Below are positions 46,625 to 59,500 of a stretch of 64,000 nucleotides of DNA, in pieces. The stretch's first letter is position 1; every line of letters starts with the position of its first letter. The notes beneath the pieces are model-generated. The model worked only from the letters and a program-made list of their open reading frames with translations, was not told the origin of the DNA and made no database searches. The translations under genes and the position numbers were made by a program. The DNA lies in contig OX359191.1 of assembly GCA_947172415.1 (NCBI GenBank), forward strand, positions 8,727,130 to 8,791,129, written 5' to 3'. This DNA is from Chondrosia reniformis (Eukaryota > Porifera > Demospongiae > Chondrillida > Chondrillidae).

Positions 46625-49600
46625 TTAAACTTGAATTTTACTGATGTAGTCATTCCTTAGCATTAAATTGTAGGAAAATCTGCTCTTATAATCTTGGCAT
46701 ACATACTGCTTGTAGGCCTTGTCAAATACTGATTTTACTGTACTAGGGACGTGGTTATCTAGCATTCCTTTTGCTAGTTTGATGGCACTAAAGTCTTCAT
46801 TGGAACACCAAAGAACTTCAAGGTCTGATGTTCCTCGGCAACACCACCTAATGAGGGAAGAGAATGCAAATATAAAGTCTAGTGGTATACACTCTGTGAA
46901 AATGTTAGAGAATTTGTTGTGTGTAGACTTATATACAGAGTAGAGGATACTAAATATACCTTTGAATCTTTCTTTCTTGTATCAGTATTATTCTTCCAGG
47001 AGGAAAGAGGGGAATACTTTCCTGTTTCTTCAAGAAATCTTTCAGATTCTGAACAGCTCCTGTTTTCGCCCGAAAGTGCCACAATTTGAAATATTTTGCA
47101 GCCAAATAGACTGATTGTGCTACAGTACCAAATGAAGGGCGAGGGGATTTCCCACCAAAATTACAGGTGCAGTTCAGTATCTGTGGTAGCCTCTCCCCAA
47201 GACCTCCCAGAAATATCTGATACTGGTAATAGGGGAAGAGTAAAATAATGAAGAACATACATAATGGAGACCATGCAAGTTGTGTCTGTAGACTGACCTT
47301 TGCTAGTTTGGAATGCTTCAGTTGGCGGGTCATTGAGTCAGTCATGTGTATGAGTGTTCTTATAGTTAACCTCAAGTACAGAGAGTGTATATGTAAATAT
47401 ATTACATTGCTTCGAATTCTACTTATACCAATTTATACAGAATGCAGCTGGAGTGCTTCATGCATTAATTATAAGGAATTTAAACAGAACCTATGTCACT
47501 TATATTGTGGAGTGAGTGCTGCAGTAACTGCTGACCACAGCCAGTCTGGCCTGATGAATCTAATTAAAAATGGATGCTATTTAGCAGATGCTTAGAATTC
47601 AAGAGAGGGACCATGGCATGATTGTGGCAATCAGGGCTCAGTAGCAGAGCACAGATAGCCTGGCCCGCATTTACTACACGTGTAACAATTTCTCACATTT
47701 TCCCTCTAAAGGATGCCTATCAATTAAGGGATTATTTAATTGCTACTTCAGTTATTCTCTAATACTAGACAGTTTTACCAACCTCGGAATTATGTCATTG
47801 CCAATGATGAAGCTTGTGATAAACTTCTTTGAGTACTCAACGAGGGGGAAACTGAATACTCCCCCAACTGGAGAATAACAATAACCTCTTAAGGTGGGAT
47901 AGTCATCCTTCAACATCACACTGAGAACTGCTGCTACACCAGCTCCGAGTGAGTGACCACATATGATGAGATCATAGTCCTTAAGGGATGTGAGTATTGA
48001 TGTAGTTATCCTTATTATAACTACCTCTTATTGTGTTAAATTATAGTCAAATATACACAAGATATCCATATTACATTCCATTGCTTGAAATGATTATTTT
48101 CAACATACTGGATGCATCTGAAAAGCTTTAACAAGAATCTCCCTGTCAGCAAGAAGGTTACGAATGGTGACAGCTGTCATAATTAGTCCCATGTGACAGT
48201 AGGTCTTCAAATCACTAAACGGCTCTTCATCAATTCTGAGGCGATGTACACTAACAGTCATATCAGTGAAGGCATCCTATAAGAAGAAATACAACTCCAT
48301 GTATAATACATAGATTGCATATTATTATAATCTCGTATCTCGTATATAGTGTATAGTATTTTTTCATACATATACGTATAGCAACATATGTATATACCTT
48401 TAATGACATTGAGCCCCTAATTGAAATAACCACCTTTTTCTTCTCTTGATCTTGAACCACACAGAATGGAGTCATGTATATCTAAATGTGGGAAGAAAAT
48501 GCACTCTATCCTACCAATGTAGTATTAAGATAATTACTTCTAGATAAATGATTCTTACATCGTTGATGAGTGTGGAGAAGAGTATGTCTTCTTCATTGAT
48601 TCCTGAGGATTGCTTCAGTGCTGCTGTGTTGGTCATTAGACAATTATCAAATAGAATGCTCTCATTGGCCCTTGGATTTTGTCTTCTGCAACTGAATACA
48701 AAATGTGTAAAATTAAGTAGATGAATATAAGAGTATTTGGAAAGGAACATCAGAACACCAAATTTTAACAAGAGCACCTGATGAGACAATGTTTACAGTA
48801 GCAAAAGCTATCACATCAACATACCTTGCTGAGCAGCAGAGCTTGCATATACAGGTGCACGGATTCATAAAAACATGTATAGGCCATCCATAAATTCCAA
48901 TGGCATACTTTAAATAGTAGTTACCATCTGCAAACACTTGTTGCTCATCCTAAAAATATAGAAAGTTAGTAGGAATCATATTTATATCAACTATATAAAC
49001 AGGAATTCTAGCATTAGAGTTGTAAACCTACAATGTCAAAGAAATTTAATGACCTTGGAGGAAAATATCTATAATGTGGAACTTTCTGATCTTCTGTCAA
49101 TATGTTCATCGTCCACTAGATAGAGAGCATAAGTTTAGGAACAAATTTATATTAAGGCCATTGTAGAAGCTTACTTGTCTCATTCTCTGTACCTCTTGGT
49201 CATAAAAGTCTCTCAGACCTTGCTTGCGAGATAATAGTGTAAGTCCAGCTACTAGATCACTAACAACATAGTCCTTATTATGAAAGGCAATTGAAAGGGC
49301 TGATGCCATATCTCTAAAGGAAGTAGACAGTGAGTCTCGTTCTCCAAAACAGTTAAGCAATCTTTTAAATTTTTTAAAATAATATTTTTGCTCAATTGAT
49401 TGATGATAGTAGAGTTTCCTAGTAGCTCTTCCCATTTTTGTTTGACGATTGGGTGCTGAATGGATAGCAACATAGCTATCATTTTTTTCCAACCTTCGTC
49501 TAACGGGTCTTGTAGAATTAGTATCCAAGAGGTTTCCTGCTGCCCCTACCAGAGATTTATTCTCATTCTCAATATCAATATGCATCTCACCAGGTCCACT

Positions 49601-50380
49601 GAAAATATTGCACAAGTCAATGTAGTACACAAACAGTATGATGATGATCAGGAGAAGGGCCCAGGACAGACCTGTAAATACTCTTGTTGCTGTTAGAAGT
49701 TCAACTGCCAATTTACACTTCTCCTTGCGTACTGTATCATCTATGAAATAGACATCTGCTGCAGATACATAGGTACCAAAGATGGTCAATAAGACTTCAA
49801 GGACATAGAAGACGGCTCGAGCCCAGAGAAACACTGGAAGGAATCTTCTCTTGTGGAGCTCAAAGATCAGGCCTCTTGCACTGATGGTCATAATGGCAGC
49901 CTCCAATCCAAGCACAATGAATTGATCAACAAACCATAATAGCCAGAAAGACAGGATAAGTACAAAATAGTTATTCTTAAGTACATCACACTCAGAGGTA
50001 ATCGGATCAAACCCTATAGTCACAAAGACAACTATACCAGAGATGAGCCTGTAAAAATATATAGAAATTGCAAGTGTATATTATTTGTTTGTATATCTAG
50101 ATTAAACCAAAAATATAGAAAGTTTTAACCATATATATTTAGTACAAACTAAAAGCGGAATGGATTCATGTATCCCTCTCCAGCTATAAAATGTTTAATA
50201 CTATGATACAAGAGACGAGGTTTGCGTCAAGAAAGGTGGGCGTACCCGTGATTACATTTCCTGCACAGGCACGGACATTGCTCACCATAGTAACCGAAAG
50301 AAAATAGCAATGGCTGAAGAGAAAACAAAGTCATCGCTCCCAGCATTCCATCTCTTTCCGCAGCACCTTAAAGCTGGCAT
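46625..50380 (-). CDS. Diacylglycerol lipase-like, array copy 6 (next to TTC17-like)
   Basis: Eleven-exon DAGL. Exon 1 is 50286-50380, exon 2 is 49175-50048 (874 bp), with downstream exons to the stop at 46625 (C-terminus ending KIQV). Four helices, GHSLGAG (near 47940-47960), GNDIIPR, DNHVPSTV and LFPPGRII are present, and no frame break was seen. It is separated from copies 1-5 by the 9-kb spacer and is the only copy adjacent to an intact TTC17-like gene, head to head, 673 bp apart between start codons. This probably represents the arrangement from which the other units were copied. Exon 1 is beta-type (SSAIAIFFRLLW), as in copies 2, 4 and 5. Confidence 0.86.
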
Positions 50381-51053
50381 TTTCTTAAAATGACCTTTGA
50401 GGTATTCAAGGGTGTGACTAATAAAGCCTCCCACAGTGTTCGAAGAAATTGTTGTGGTTATGCATGATATGCATAGCTATGATTTTATTTCATATGATAC
50501 CTGAATACGGCTGGTAAAAGTCTTTTTCTAAATACGTTATGCATGTATATCTCTTTAACATCGCGATTCATTTGCTTTTGTACAGTCATTGAACCACCTG
50601 CGCGATGATGGCTGGCTGGAAAATTGCGCAAGTCCACAAACGTTACGTCAAGAATTCAAAATGGCTGCCGTAGATTGTGGGTCGTGAATTCAACGAAACT
50701 GTACAACAAAAGTTGCTGACCTATAACGTATTCGTTCTGTAAAGGCATTCGGTGTTTCTTAAAGGTACAGAATATAAACGTAGTCATACATAGCCCGTCT
50801 TACTTTTAGATAAACTTGTACATATCTCTGGGTGTTATGATTTTGAGAGACTTCTAGTACTGTCAACTGAAATACTGTTTTGAGCATTTTCGAAGAGAGT
50901 TTTGGCAATTTTGTAGATATTTGAGAAACACTACGTCACTGAATGAAGGAATTTATGTGAAATTTCCACAGTTTCAGATACTTGAGTAAAATGTAGTGAA
51001 AGTACATTTGTCGAATCTGGTCCTTTATAGTCCAATTACCCCAGCTTTTGCGA
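50381..51053. promoter_or_regulatory. Head-to-head intergenic region, presumed bidirectional promoter
   Basis: Separates the divergent starts of DAGL copy 6 and the TTC17-like gene. Parts recur in decayed form at 22107-22472, 30975-31340 and 35881-36170 (GTGAAATTTCCACA, ATTGCGCAA, TGTACAGTCATT). CpG-containing stretches lie near 50600-50720. No core element can be assigned with certainty. Confidence 0.5.
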
Positions 51054-53491
51054 ATGTTCATACTATTGCTCATTCTCTATGTAGACATGCTTATAGTAGT
51101 GGTAGAATGTCTTCTGCTGGTCTGGTTAAGCTGTACCTTCCTAGCTGGAGCACCAAAGGCCGTCGCTCACTGGAAGCTGAAGGATGAAGATGTGGTACCA
51201 GTCCCAGAAATATACTCTGAAGCTAAAGATGGATCTGATTGGTCAACTGACCCAATCATAAAGTTGTTAATGGGGCAGGTGTCCCTTATTCCATCTGAGC
51301 AGTATCTTAGGGATCCTGTGGAGAGGGATCCTGTGGAGAGGGATCCTGCGGAGAGGGATCCTGTGACGGACATCAGGTGCACAGAGGCATCCCCAGTAGC
51401 TGAAAGTAGCCATCACTCGCACCAGACACTGTCACAGTCCTGCCAGCAGAGTGAAAATGAACAACAGAAGAGGTATTTTCACTGTAGCACATACGTACAG
51501 TAATCCATCAAGCTTTTCAATATTGGTTGGTGTGCATAATAGTGTACTATTGATCAGATGGGCTGAGTTTACAATCTCTTCTGTACGTGTCCTCATGGTT
51601 CAGTATTGCAGCATGAAAAATCTAAGATACCATTTTCCTACATGCTATGCCTATCCTGTAAAAGAGCCTATAGGGGAACTAAACCTGAAGAGAGCTTTGG
51701 ATGAAGATACAGGAGTCTTTTCTTCCTTCTTTTCCCTTCTTTCATCCACTTCTCCACTGGGTCAGACAGCTGTTTCTGGGAATTCCACCCTTCATCAGTG
51801 ATCCTGGGAGTCTTTGTCTTTTTCTTTATCTTGATCTTCTGTGAACCCTTGGCATGTTAGCATGCATAGCTACTACCAGTCTGGGCTTTAGGAGACACAT
51901 TGACATTGTCACCCATGAGAGAAGATAATTCCAGTGTTGTAGATCTGTCTAGTTCATGGATATATTTAAATACAATGCAAGCCATATACATAGTTCAATA
52001 TGTTTGTTGCTAGTAAAAATGGCTATCTGTTATTCTTCAAAGAAGGCCAAATATTTTCATGGTGCAAAATCCTCTAGTTCCCTCCCACCAAAGAAACCTT
52101 ACTTACCAACAGAAATAGGAAAGATGGTGTACTGGTTAATTCATACAGTTCATAAACATACCTAACTATAGACAGACATTTTTCTCCTATGTTCCACATA
52201 GTTCTCAGTCAAAGGTGTGCCTTAATAAGAACATCCCAAAAGAGTTGATATGTACAACCACAAGTACAGAAGTCACTGCCTACGATTTCCTGGAAGGCAT
52301 AGCCAAAAGAAGAGGACACAAACCCTATCCAGAACCAGAGGTTGCAATGATCTTTAAAACTTCAGACAATGAAGAAGCCATTGACTTAACTGAAGTGGAA
52401 CAGAAATTGAAAAAGTCGATTAAAGAGGTAAGTTTATCTTCGATCACCTAATTTACAACATACCTTCAGTCACTTGTGCAGAAGATTATATCAGCTCTGC
52501 CTCATTTGCTGTTACAGATCTGTGACTTTGAGCATGCACAGTACATGATTATGGTAACGAGAGGGTTAACCCCTCTAGCAACCTGACTGCATTCAGTTAA
52601 CCTGATTAGGCAACAGGTCTTAGTCGAGTGCTATTTACGTAGTCTTTACGTAGTCTGTACACAGTCAGTTAGCTAATCCGAAAATACTTTTCAGTTAATG
52701 AAATAACTCAAGTCACCTGATACAGCTTTGGTGGCACTCACTATAATCAGTGTTATCTCACAGAATACTTTTCACACTTAACAGGCAGTCAATAAGACTA
52801 ATGACTTAATTATGATTCCTCTTTCCCATCCTAAAATATCTGTAGTTATTTAACTTCTTTGAAAAAGTTCACACTTAACAGACAGTCAGTATGACTAGAC
52901 TACTGTACTGTGATTCTACTTTGTCATTGTAAAATATCTTTAGTTAATATATAATTTTTTTGGAAAAACTTTCACACTTAACAGATAGCCAATTTAATGT
53001 GACCTTTCTCTCCAATCCTTAAGCATCCAAACTCCACAAGAGTTCTAAACCAGATTGGTAACTACTGGAGAATAAGAGGTCACACCTTTAGAGCAATAGA
53101 GTGCTTCAGAAGAGCTCTCCTGCTGTCTCCCAAGAATGCAGATGTTCTGCTCAATCTGGCCAGGGTGCTGTTTAACCTGCGATATCACGAAGATGCCATC
53201 TTTCTTACACGAGAATCACTAAAGCATTCCCTTCAAACAGAAGTTTGGTTACAGCACTATACTCTTGGGGAAATATTTAAGTCCATTGGGAAAACTGCAG
53301 AAGCTGTCAAGCACTTTAAAAGAGCAATAGAACTAAATCCTAGTTTTCATGCAGCAGAAATTCATCTCAGAGAATTAAAGGGCAGTTCTAGTGTATCTGC
53401 GAACCTGTACACTGTAGTTATTATTTTGGCACTCACTTTCATTGTGCTAGTTTTGATTTATAAGTTAATTGTAACTGCAACTACCCAGTAA
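51054..53491 (+). CDS. TTC17: TTC17-like tetratricopeptide protein with two hydrophobic ends
   Basis: Three exons with matching phases: 51054-51472, 52202-52427, 53024-53491; 370 aa. The start MFILLLILYVDMLIVVVE opens a long hydrophobic signal peptide or anchor. After LAGAPKAVAHWKLKDED, which resembles the mature N-terminus of TTC17 (THWVVTEDGKI in human), comes an acidic, Ser/His-rich linker. It includes three to four tandem RDPVE units at 51310-51363. Residues from about 210 on match the first TPR block of TTC17: a helix ending KSIKE, HPNSTRVLNQIGNYWRIRG, then RALLLSPKNADVLLNLARVL and YTLGEIFKSIGKTAEAVKHF. The protein ends with a membrane helix (VVIILALTFIVLVLIYKLIV). Human TTC17 is about 1,140 aa and lacks such a tail, so this is a short relative. 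TTC17 has been linked to actin organisation and ciliogenesis. The hammerhead-bearing repeat lies in intron 1. Confidence 0.55.
51612..51863 (-). repeat. Dispersed repeat, full-length reverse copy
   Basis: Reverse-strand copy of 82-330, with both ends, in intron 1 of the TTC17-like gene. A short plus-strand frame across it is an artefact. Confidence 0.75.
51759..51804 (-). ncRNA. Hammerhead-ribozyme-like motif (copy 2)
   Basis: On the minus strand: GGATCA, CTGATGA, GGG/CCC hairpin, GAAAC, AGCT loop, GTC, TGACCC. Same fold as copy 1, with a different stem III loop sequence (AGCT instead of GGCT). Confidence 0.45.
52428..53023 (+). other. TTC17-like intron 2
   Basis: Contains three imperfect direct repeats of about 120 bp, each with TTCACACTTAACAGxCAGTC and AAAATATCTxTAGTTA (near 52770, 52870 and 52970). 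The last ends shortly before the exon 3 acceptor. Confidence 0.55.
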
Positions 53492-53562
53492 TACATAGTT
53501 CAATGTAAATGCCATCCGTGTCATAAAAACGCAAAAATTTCGTGTTTGGATAGGCAGTTAAA

Positions 53563-56500
53563 ATGGCGTACGAGACAGTGTTACTATCTAAGCCCGAGGT
53601 CTTTATATACAACATACCTCCTCGAGCTAGCAGCACGAGAGCAGTAAGGTGAGTTGTCGCTACAACTGTCTTTTCTTGCTATTTTTAAAAATATTATTTG
53701 AGTATCACTTGATACAGCGATCAAGGTACAGTTTTCTAATCTTATTGTTTACGATTTGTAGATAAAAGTATAAATCTAGATTGTGAGGTATTTGTGGATT
53801 AATATGCATGAAGTCTTGTTTGAACTCTATTACCATCCATTTTAATGTAACTATCTTTCAAATGAAACTTAATCACAGGCACTTTATATTAGAATGATAC
53901 TTCTGACATGTTGTCTCATGTAGAGCAGCAGATTGGAATTTAGCCTCTCCTGATTGGACGGGTAAAATGCGAATCACTACACTTGGGCAGAAGGTCACCA
54001 TTAAATTGGAAGAGAAGGAAACAGGTACGTACGTACATGTTCATTTTACATTAATAAACTAATTTTTGTGTGACAATGAGGCAGAAATTCTAAATTATCT
54101 CTTGAGTTCAGGAAAGTTCAGTTAGGTACATCAGCTTTTAAAAATGTTTTAAATCTCTTTATTGATATGATTTAGGGCATATGTAGTATTAATTCAGTTA
54201 GATATTAATTAATAGTTTGTTACTAATATTGTCTCATGGTAATGATAGTAATAAAATTAGATTAATTAGTTCTATATACATCCTATGCCTCCTGCTTCAG
54301 TTTTGTTGCATGGCAGCTGAGAATGAACAGATGTGGTTTGCATAACATCATTTTCTGAATCAAATTTGCATTTAAACCATTTAGAGGAAACCCCTGAATA
54401 TGGCTACTTTGATTTTCCTGGCCTCCACTGTTGTATAGTAATCTATTGATTACAATACTTATTGCTTTATGAAATTTTCTCTTTTGCAATACTTATGGCT
54501 TTATGAAAATTTCTCTTTTGCAACACTTGTTGTTTTATGAATTTTCTCTTCTGAGGTTCTGCTGTAGAGTGTATATTATAATACCTTTCCATCCTTCCTT
54601 CTCCGATTAGGTGAGCTATTTGCAGCCTGTCCTGTGGAGACTTTCCCCAGTATTGCAGTTGAGGCAGTATCAGATTCCAGTCGCTACTTTGTGCTTAGAC
54701 TGCAAGATTCTAATGGTACATACATTCTGTCGCACGTCAAGACTTACCTTGTTTTCAACTTTAATTAATGAAATATTTAAGTCTTAAATTTCTTTTAAGC
54801 CGCGCATGAACACATTAGCATCTAGAGAGACCTTCTCCTGTGCAGGTCGCTATGCCTTTGTAGGCATGGGTTTTCAAGATAGAGGTGATTCATTTGACTT
54901 CAATGTGACCTTACAGGACCATTTCAAGTATGTCAAAATCTCCATACAAACCCTACCCAGATATGTAGTACAGAGGTACGTAGATGATTTTAAACAGGTT
55001 CAGGAACGACCAATCCCTTGCAAAACTTTGGTTGCTTGGTAACTTCTGAACGCCATCCTATTGTATCTACATGTGTGCAGTGCACTCACCAGCTGCATAG
55101 AACTGATTGCGTTTGGTGTTAGAATTTTAATTCTTTACTAGTCAGCTATTAGCATTTCTCTTCAGCATTTTATTGTACTGTTCATTAGCAGTTTTATAAT
55201 GAATTATGGCTAATACTATCACCTTTATTTATATAGTATACTGTCCTTTGGGAAATGACTACCAAGAAATAAGAATGTGACATTACCATCTACTAGAGGA
55301 AGCCATTTACAGTGCTTCAGTTAGAATGGTATCTATGGTGATGGTTGTTATAGTTATGGGTTGTCATGGTGATTTACAATATTTCTCAGTGGGAAACTTT
55401 ATAAATGTAAAAGTATATAGGCAACAATTAAATCGAAAATTAATAATGGACTTCCAAGTATAGAAATTGCTTGAATTGAGAGTATTCATTATGTTAAAGT
55501 TTCTCTTCATCTGCTCCATGTGCGTATGTAGTCGAGAAAAGAAAGCCAAAGATTTTGAGGGCAAGGAGGATGAGCCGGTCAAACTTCAAGATTTAAGACT
55601 AAAGGAAGGTCAAACTATTAAAATTAATCTTGGGGTAAGCAACTGTGGTTGCTATGGTTATGTATATTTCAATTGGTAAATCACTATATTTGTGCAGAGG
55701 TATATTCATACAGTTAAGGACAAGTCGTAATTATGTATTTAGTATAGCAGTGTAAGTAGTTCAAGGCCTACATCTCCCTAGTCATCTTGGAATTGTTTCT
55801 TGATAATGTAAAGTGATAATGAAGCATTGAACTTGCCAATTGGTAGCTGTGAATTCAAATGAGGTAGATTAGGAGGCAGAATGCATACCTGCCCTTGTCA
55901 CTGTAATGTTAGTCAATAAGACTGATTCTCAGTTGAAAGGACTCGTTTGGATTCCTTTGACCTTAACTAGCTTGCTACCCAGGTGTCTTCTGACATGTAG
56001 GTGGTGACATTCCTATTACAGGCATGTGGGCGTTAGGGGGCATGATTGTTGATTTAGTACGAGGGCTTCTTCACACTTGTAATAGTACATTCAAGTGATG
56101 CTTTCCCTTGAAGTAGAACCATATGTCTCAGACCTTGTGTGCCTACCATCTGCCAACCCCTCGTACACTCCAAGCACACACCTAGTAGGATGGGAAGGTG
56201 GTCCTGGTTACCAGGATACCTGAGGTGCACTTTTATATGTAATACCTATGGCTACAGTAACAGTATACTTGTAAGGTACCATTTGTCAGGGTTGTATTAC
56301 ATATGCTATATTTGGTAAGTGTGATAATTATACACTTTCATGTTTGCTAAATTGTGTTTTATTTCACCTCTTTCTGTACTCTTCCTCTTCACTAGTCTGA
56401 CCAGCCCTCATGAGCTCAATTACTGCTACTACAAGTATCATTCACATCTTTTCCGTGCTGTGTAGAACAAGAATGATTAGTATGGTGTAGCAGTCATATA

Positions 56501-59500
56501 TCTGCTTTCAAATGGTTTCCTTGAACACCTTGAACACCTTGAACATCCGTTCTATGAAGTTTTTAGTTACACGTTGTAATATCCAAAATGAGGTTACAAA
56601 TGACCCTATGGCTTTGATGTACTCTCTGTCTTGTGTACTTCACGCATCTCTGCCTCCCTGTCCCGTCTCTGCCTCTCTGTCCCTGTCTCTCTGCCTCTCT
56701 GTCCCTGTGTCTGCCTCTCTGTCCCCGTGTCTGCCTCTCTATCCCCGTGTCTGCCTCTCTATCCCTGTGTCTGTCCCTGTCTCTGCCTCTCTGTCCCTGT
56801 CTCTCTACCTCTTTGTCCCTGTCTCTACCTCTCTGTCCCCGTGTCTGCCTCTCTATCCCTGTGTCTGTCCCTGTCTCTGCCTCTCTGTCCCTGTCTCTCT
56901 ACCTCTTTGTCCCTGTCTCTACCTCTCTGTCCCTGTGTCTGCCTCTCTGTCCCTGTCTCTCTGCCTCTCTGTCCCTGTGTCTGCCTCTCTGTCCCTGTCT
57001 CTCTGCCTCTCTGTCCCTGTCTCTCTGCCTCTCTGTCCCTGTGTCTGCCTCTCTATCCCTGTGTCTGTCCCTGTCTCTGCCTCTCTGTCCCTGTCTCTCT
57101 ACCTCTTTGTCCCTGTCTCTACCTCTCTGTCCCTGTGTCTGCCTCTCTGTCCCCGTGTCTGCCTCTCTATCCCTGTGTCTGTCCCTGTCTCTGCCTCTCT
57201 GTCCCTGTCTCTCTACCTCTTTGTCCCTGTCTCTACCTCTCTGTCCCTGTGTCTGCCTCTCTGTCCCTGTCTCTCTGCCTCTCTGTCCCTGTGTCTGCCT
57301 CTCTGTCCCTGCATGTGTCTGCCTCTCTGTCCCTGTGTCTGCCTCCCTGTCCCTGTGTCTGCCTCTCTGTCCCTGTGTCTGCCTCTCTGTCCCTGTGTCT
57401 GCCTCTCTGTCCCTGTGTCTGCCCCTCTGTCCCTGTCTCTGCCTCTCTGTCCCTGTCTCTGCCTCTCTGTCCCTGTGTCTGCCTCTCTGTCCCTGCCTCT
57501 GCCTCTCTGTCCCTGTATCTGTCCCAGTCTCTCTGCCTCTCTGTCCCTGTGTCTACCTCTCTGTCCCTATCTCTACCTCTCTGTCCCTGTGTCTACCTCT
57601 CTGTCCCTATCTCTACCTCTCTGTCCCTGTGTCTACCTCTCTGTCCCTGTGTCTACCTCTGTGGCCCTGTGTCTACCTCTCTGTCCCTATCTCTACCTCT
57701 CTGTCCCTGTGTCTACCTCTCTGTCCCTATCTCTACCTCTCTGTCCCTGTGTCTACCTCTCTGTCCCTGTGTCTACCTCTTTGTCCCTGTGTCTACCTCT
57801 CTGTCCCTGTGTCTACCTCTTTGTCCCTGTGTCTACCTTTCTGTCCCTGTGTCTACCTCTCTGTCCCTGTGTCTACCTCTGTGGCCCTGTGTCTACCTCT
57901 CTGTCCCTGTGTCTACCTCTCTGTCCCTGTGTCTACCTCTGTGGCCCTCATTCTTTGTCTAGAGAGTTAATGTTATGTCACAAGGGAATGAATTTTGAAT
58001 TAGATACCATATCCCCTGTTGGCATATTATTTGAGTTGTTTTGCTAATATGTTATGTTCAGATTATGTAGGAGTGCCATTCATTCATTCCATCCTGCCTT
58101 AATGAATTTACCTCCCTATCATAAATCTACCACAATATTTAGGTGTGTACACTTATTCTAATACTGTGTGTATTACACAATGAATATACCTCTACAGCTA
58201 ATGTTATCACAGCCAAGGATATGTTACCTGTTGTTAATTGAATTCTATCCAGTGTCACTTTGAACTGTCCACAGAAACCCAATAAGCATACGATCAGAGT
58301 TGGATGTACTTATAATTGTATAACCTTCATTTCCTTATTAGAACACACAACCAAAGACAAAGACATCTTCTACCACAGGTAATAGAGATACAAATGCAAA
58401 AAAGTTTTCCCATGGTTACTTGTGTGGTTACCTGTCTGGCTAGTGAAGGTTTCCATGGTTACTTGTGTTGGTTACCTGTCTGGCTAGTGAAGGTTTCCAT
58501 GGTTACTTGTGTGGTTACCTGTCTCGCTAGTGGACAAGCTCCTTATTGTAGCCTTATTCAGACATAATGCTTGTAATCCTCACAGGTTGCATTCTGTAAA
58601 ACATTTGGTGTTGCTAATAGTTCAATTTGAGCAAAATGTGTCAAGCCATGTCAGTACCACTGTTATATCGCCTGTCTGTATCACTGTCCACCTGTATTAT
58701 ACGTATGTATATATATGCCTTTTTATGATGTAATTAGTGGCATAATTATGTTCAATGTTGTAACTTGAAACATCTCAGTTACATAGCCATTAGGAAATTT
58801 GTTAAGTTTCTAATGGAACTTTCTATGGATTCCTGTACACTGGTATGCCGCTCAGCTCAATACCTCTATCACACTTATTATAGTTTGACATGTACTGCTG
58901 TTTCACTAGTTTGATGTATACACTGTCCTTAGAAGCTCAGTCAATCAGAACTGTGGTTTGTGTTGGCTGCACAAGACATGACATAGTTCCTACATTTCTT
59001 ATTCACATTGCAGATATATTTGGTATATAGTGACATTCTTGGCAGTAGCAGATGGTGTGTGTACATGTCTGTGCTGTTGTTCACTTTAACAGTGTAGTTT
59101 GTTTTCTTCTTGTTTTTCATTCAGGTAGTGGTTCTGTTGGTCTTCTTCCTCCGCCACCTGGAGGGTCTGGCGCAGTGAGAACAATCCCTCCTCCCTCACA
59201 AGCACCATCACAACCATTACCAATGGCTCAGACTACAAAAACAAGCGCACTAGGTGAAGCAGATGATTGGTCCGATTTCTTCTCTGCAAGGTCGGTCCTG
59301 TCCACTAGTGTACTAAAATGTAATGTATCTATATATAGAACTGTTCTTGACCTCCTGTTAATTGCCATATGATCCATAGGTGTTAAGGTAATTATGGATT
59401 ATGCTAATGCTACCTTTAGTAGTTGGAAATGGCCATGCCTTTTAGTAAAAATGGCCTTGCTAAAGAAATAGGCAGTTACTGTAGATTGCCATTTATGGCG

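Noticed and set aside
51451-51801. 116-codon plus frame in TTC17-like intron 1
   Set aside because: Runs through the reverse-strand dispersed repeat; not conserved in the other copies of the repeat.
56512-58047. Three overlapping plus-strand frames of 443-511 codons rich in Leu, Ser, Cys and Pro
   Set aside because: They are generated by the 20-bp minisatellite in NECAP intron 5, which has no stop in any plus frame; composition is the repeat and nothing else.
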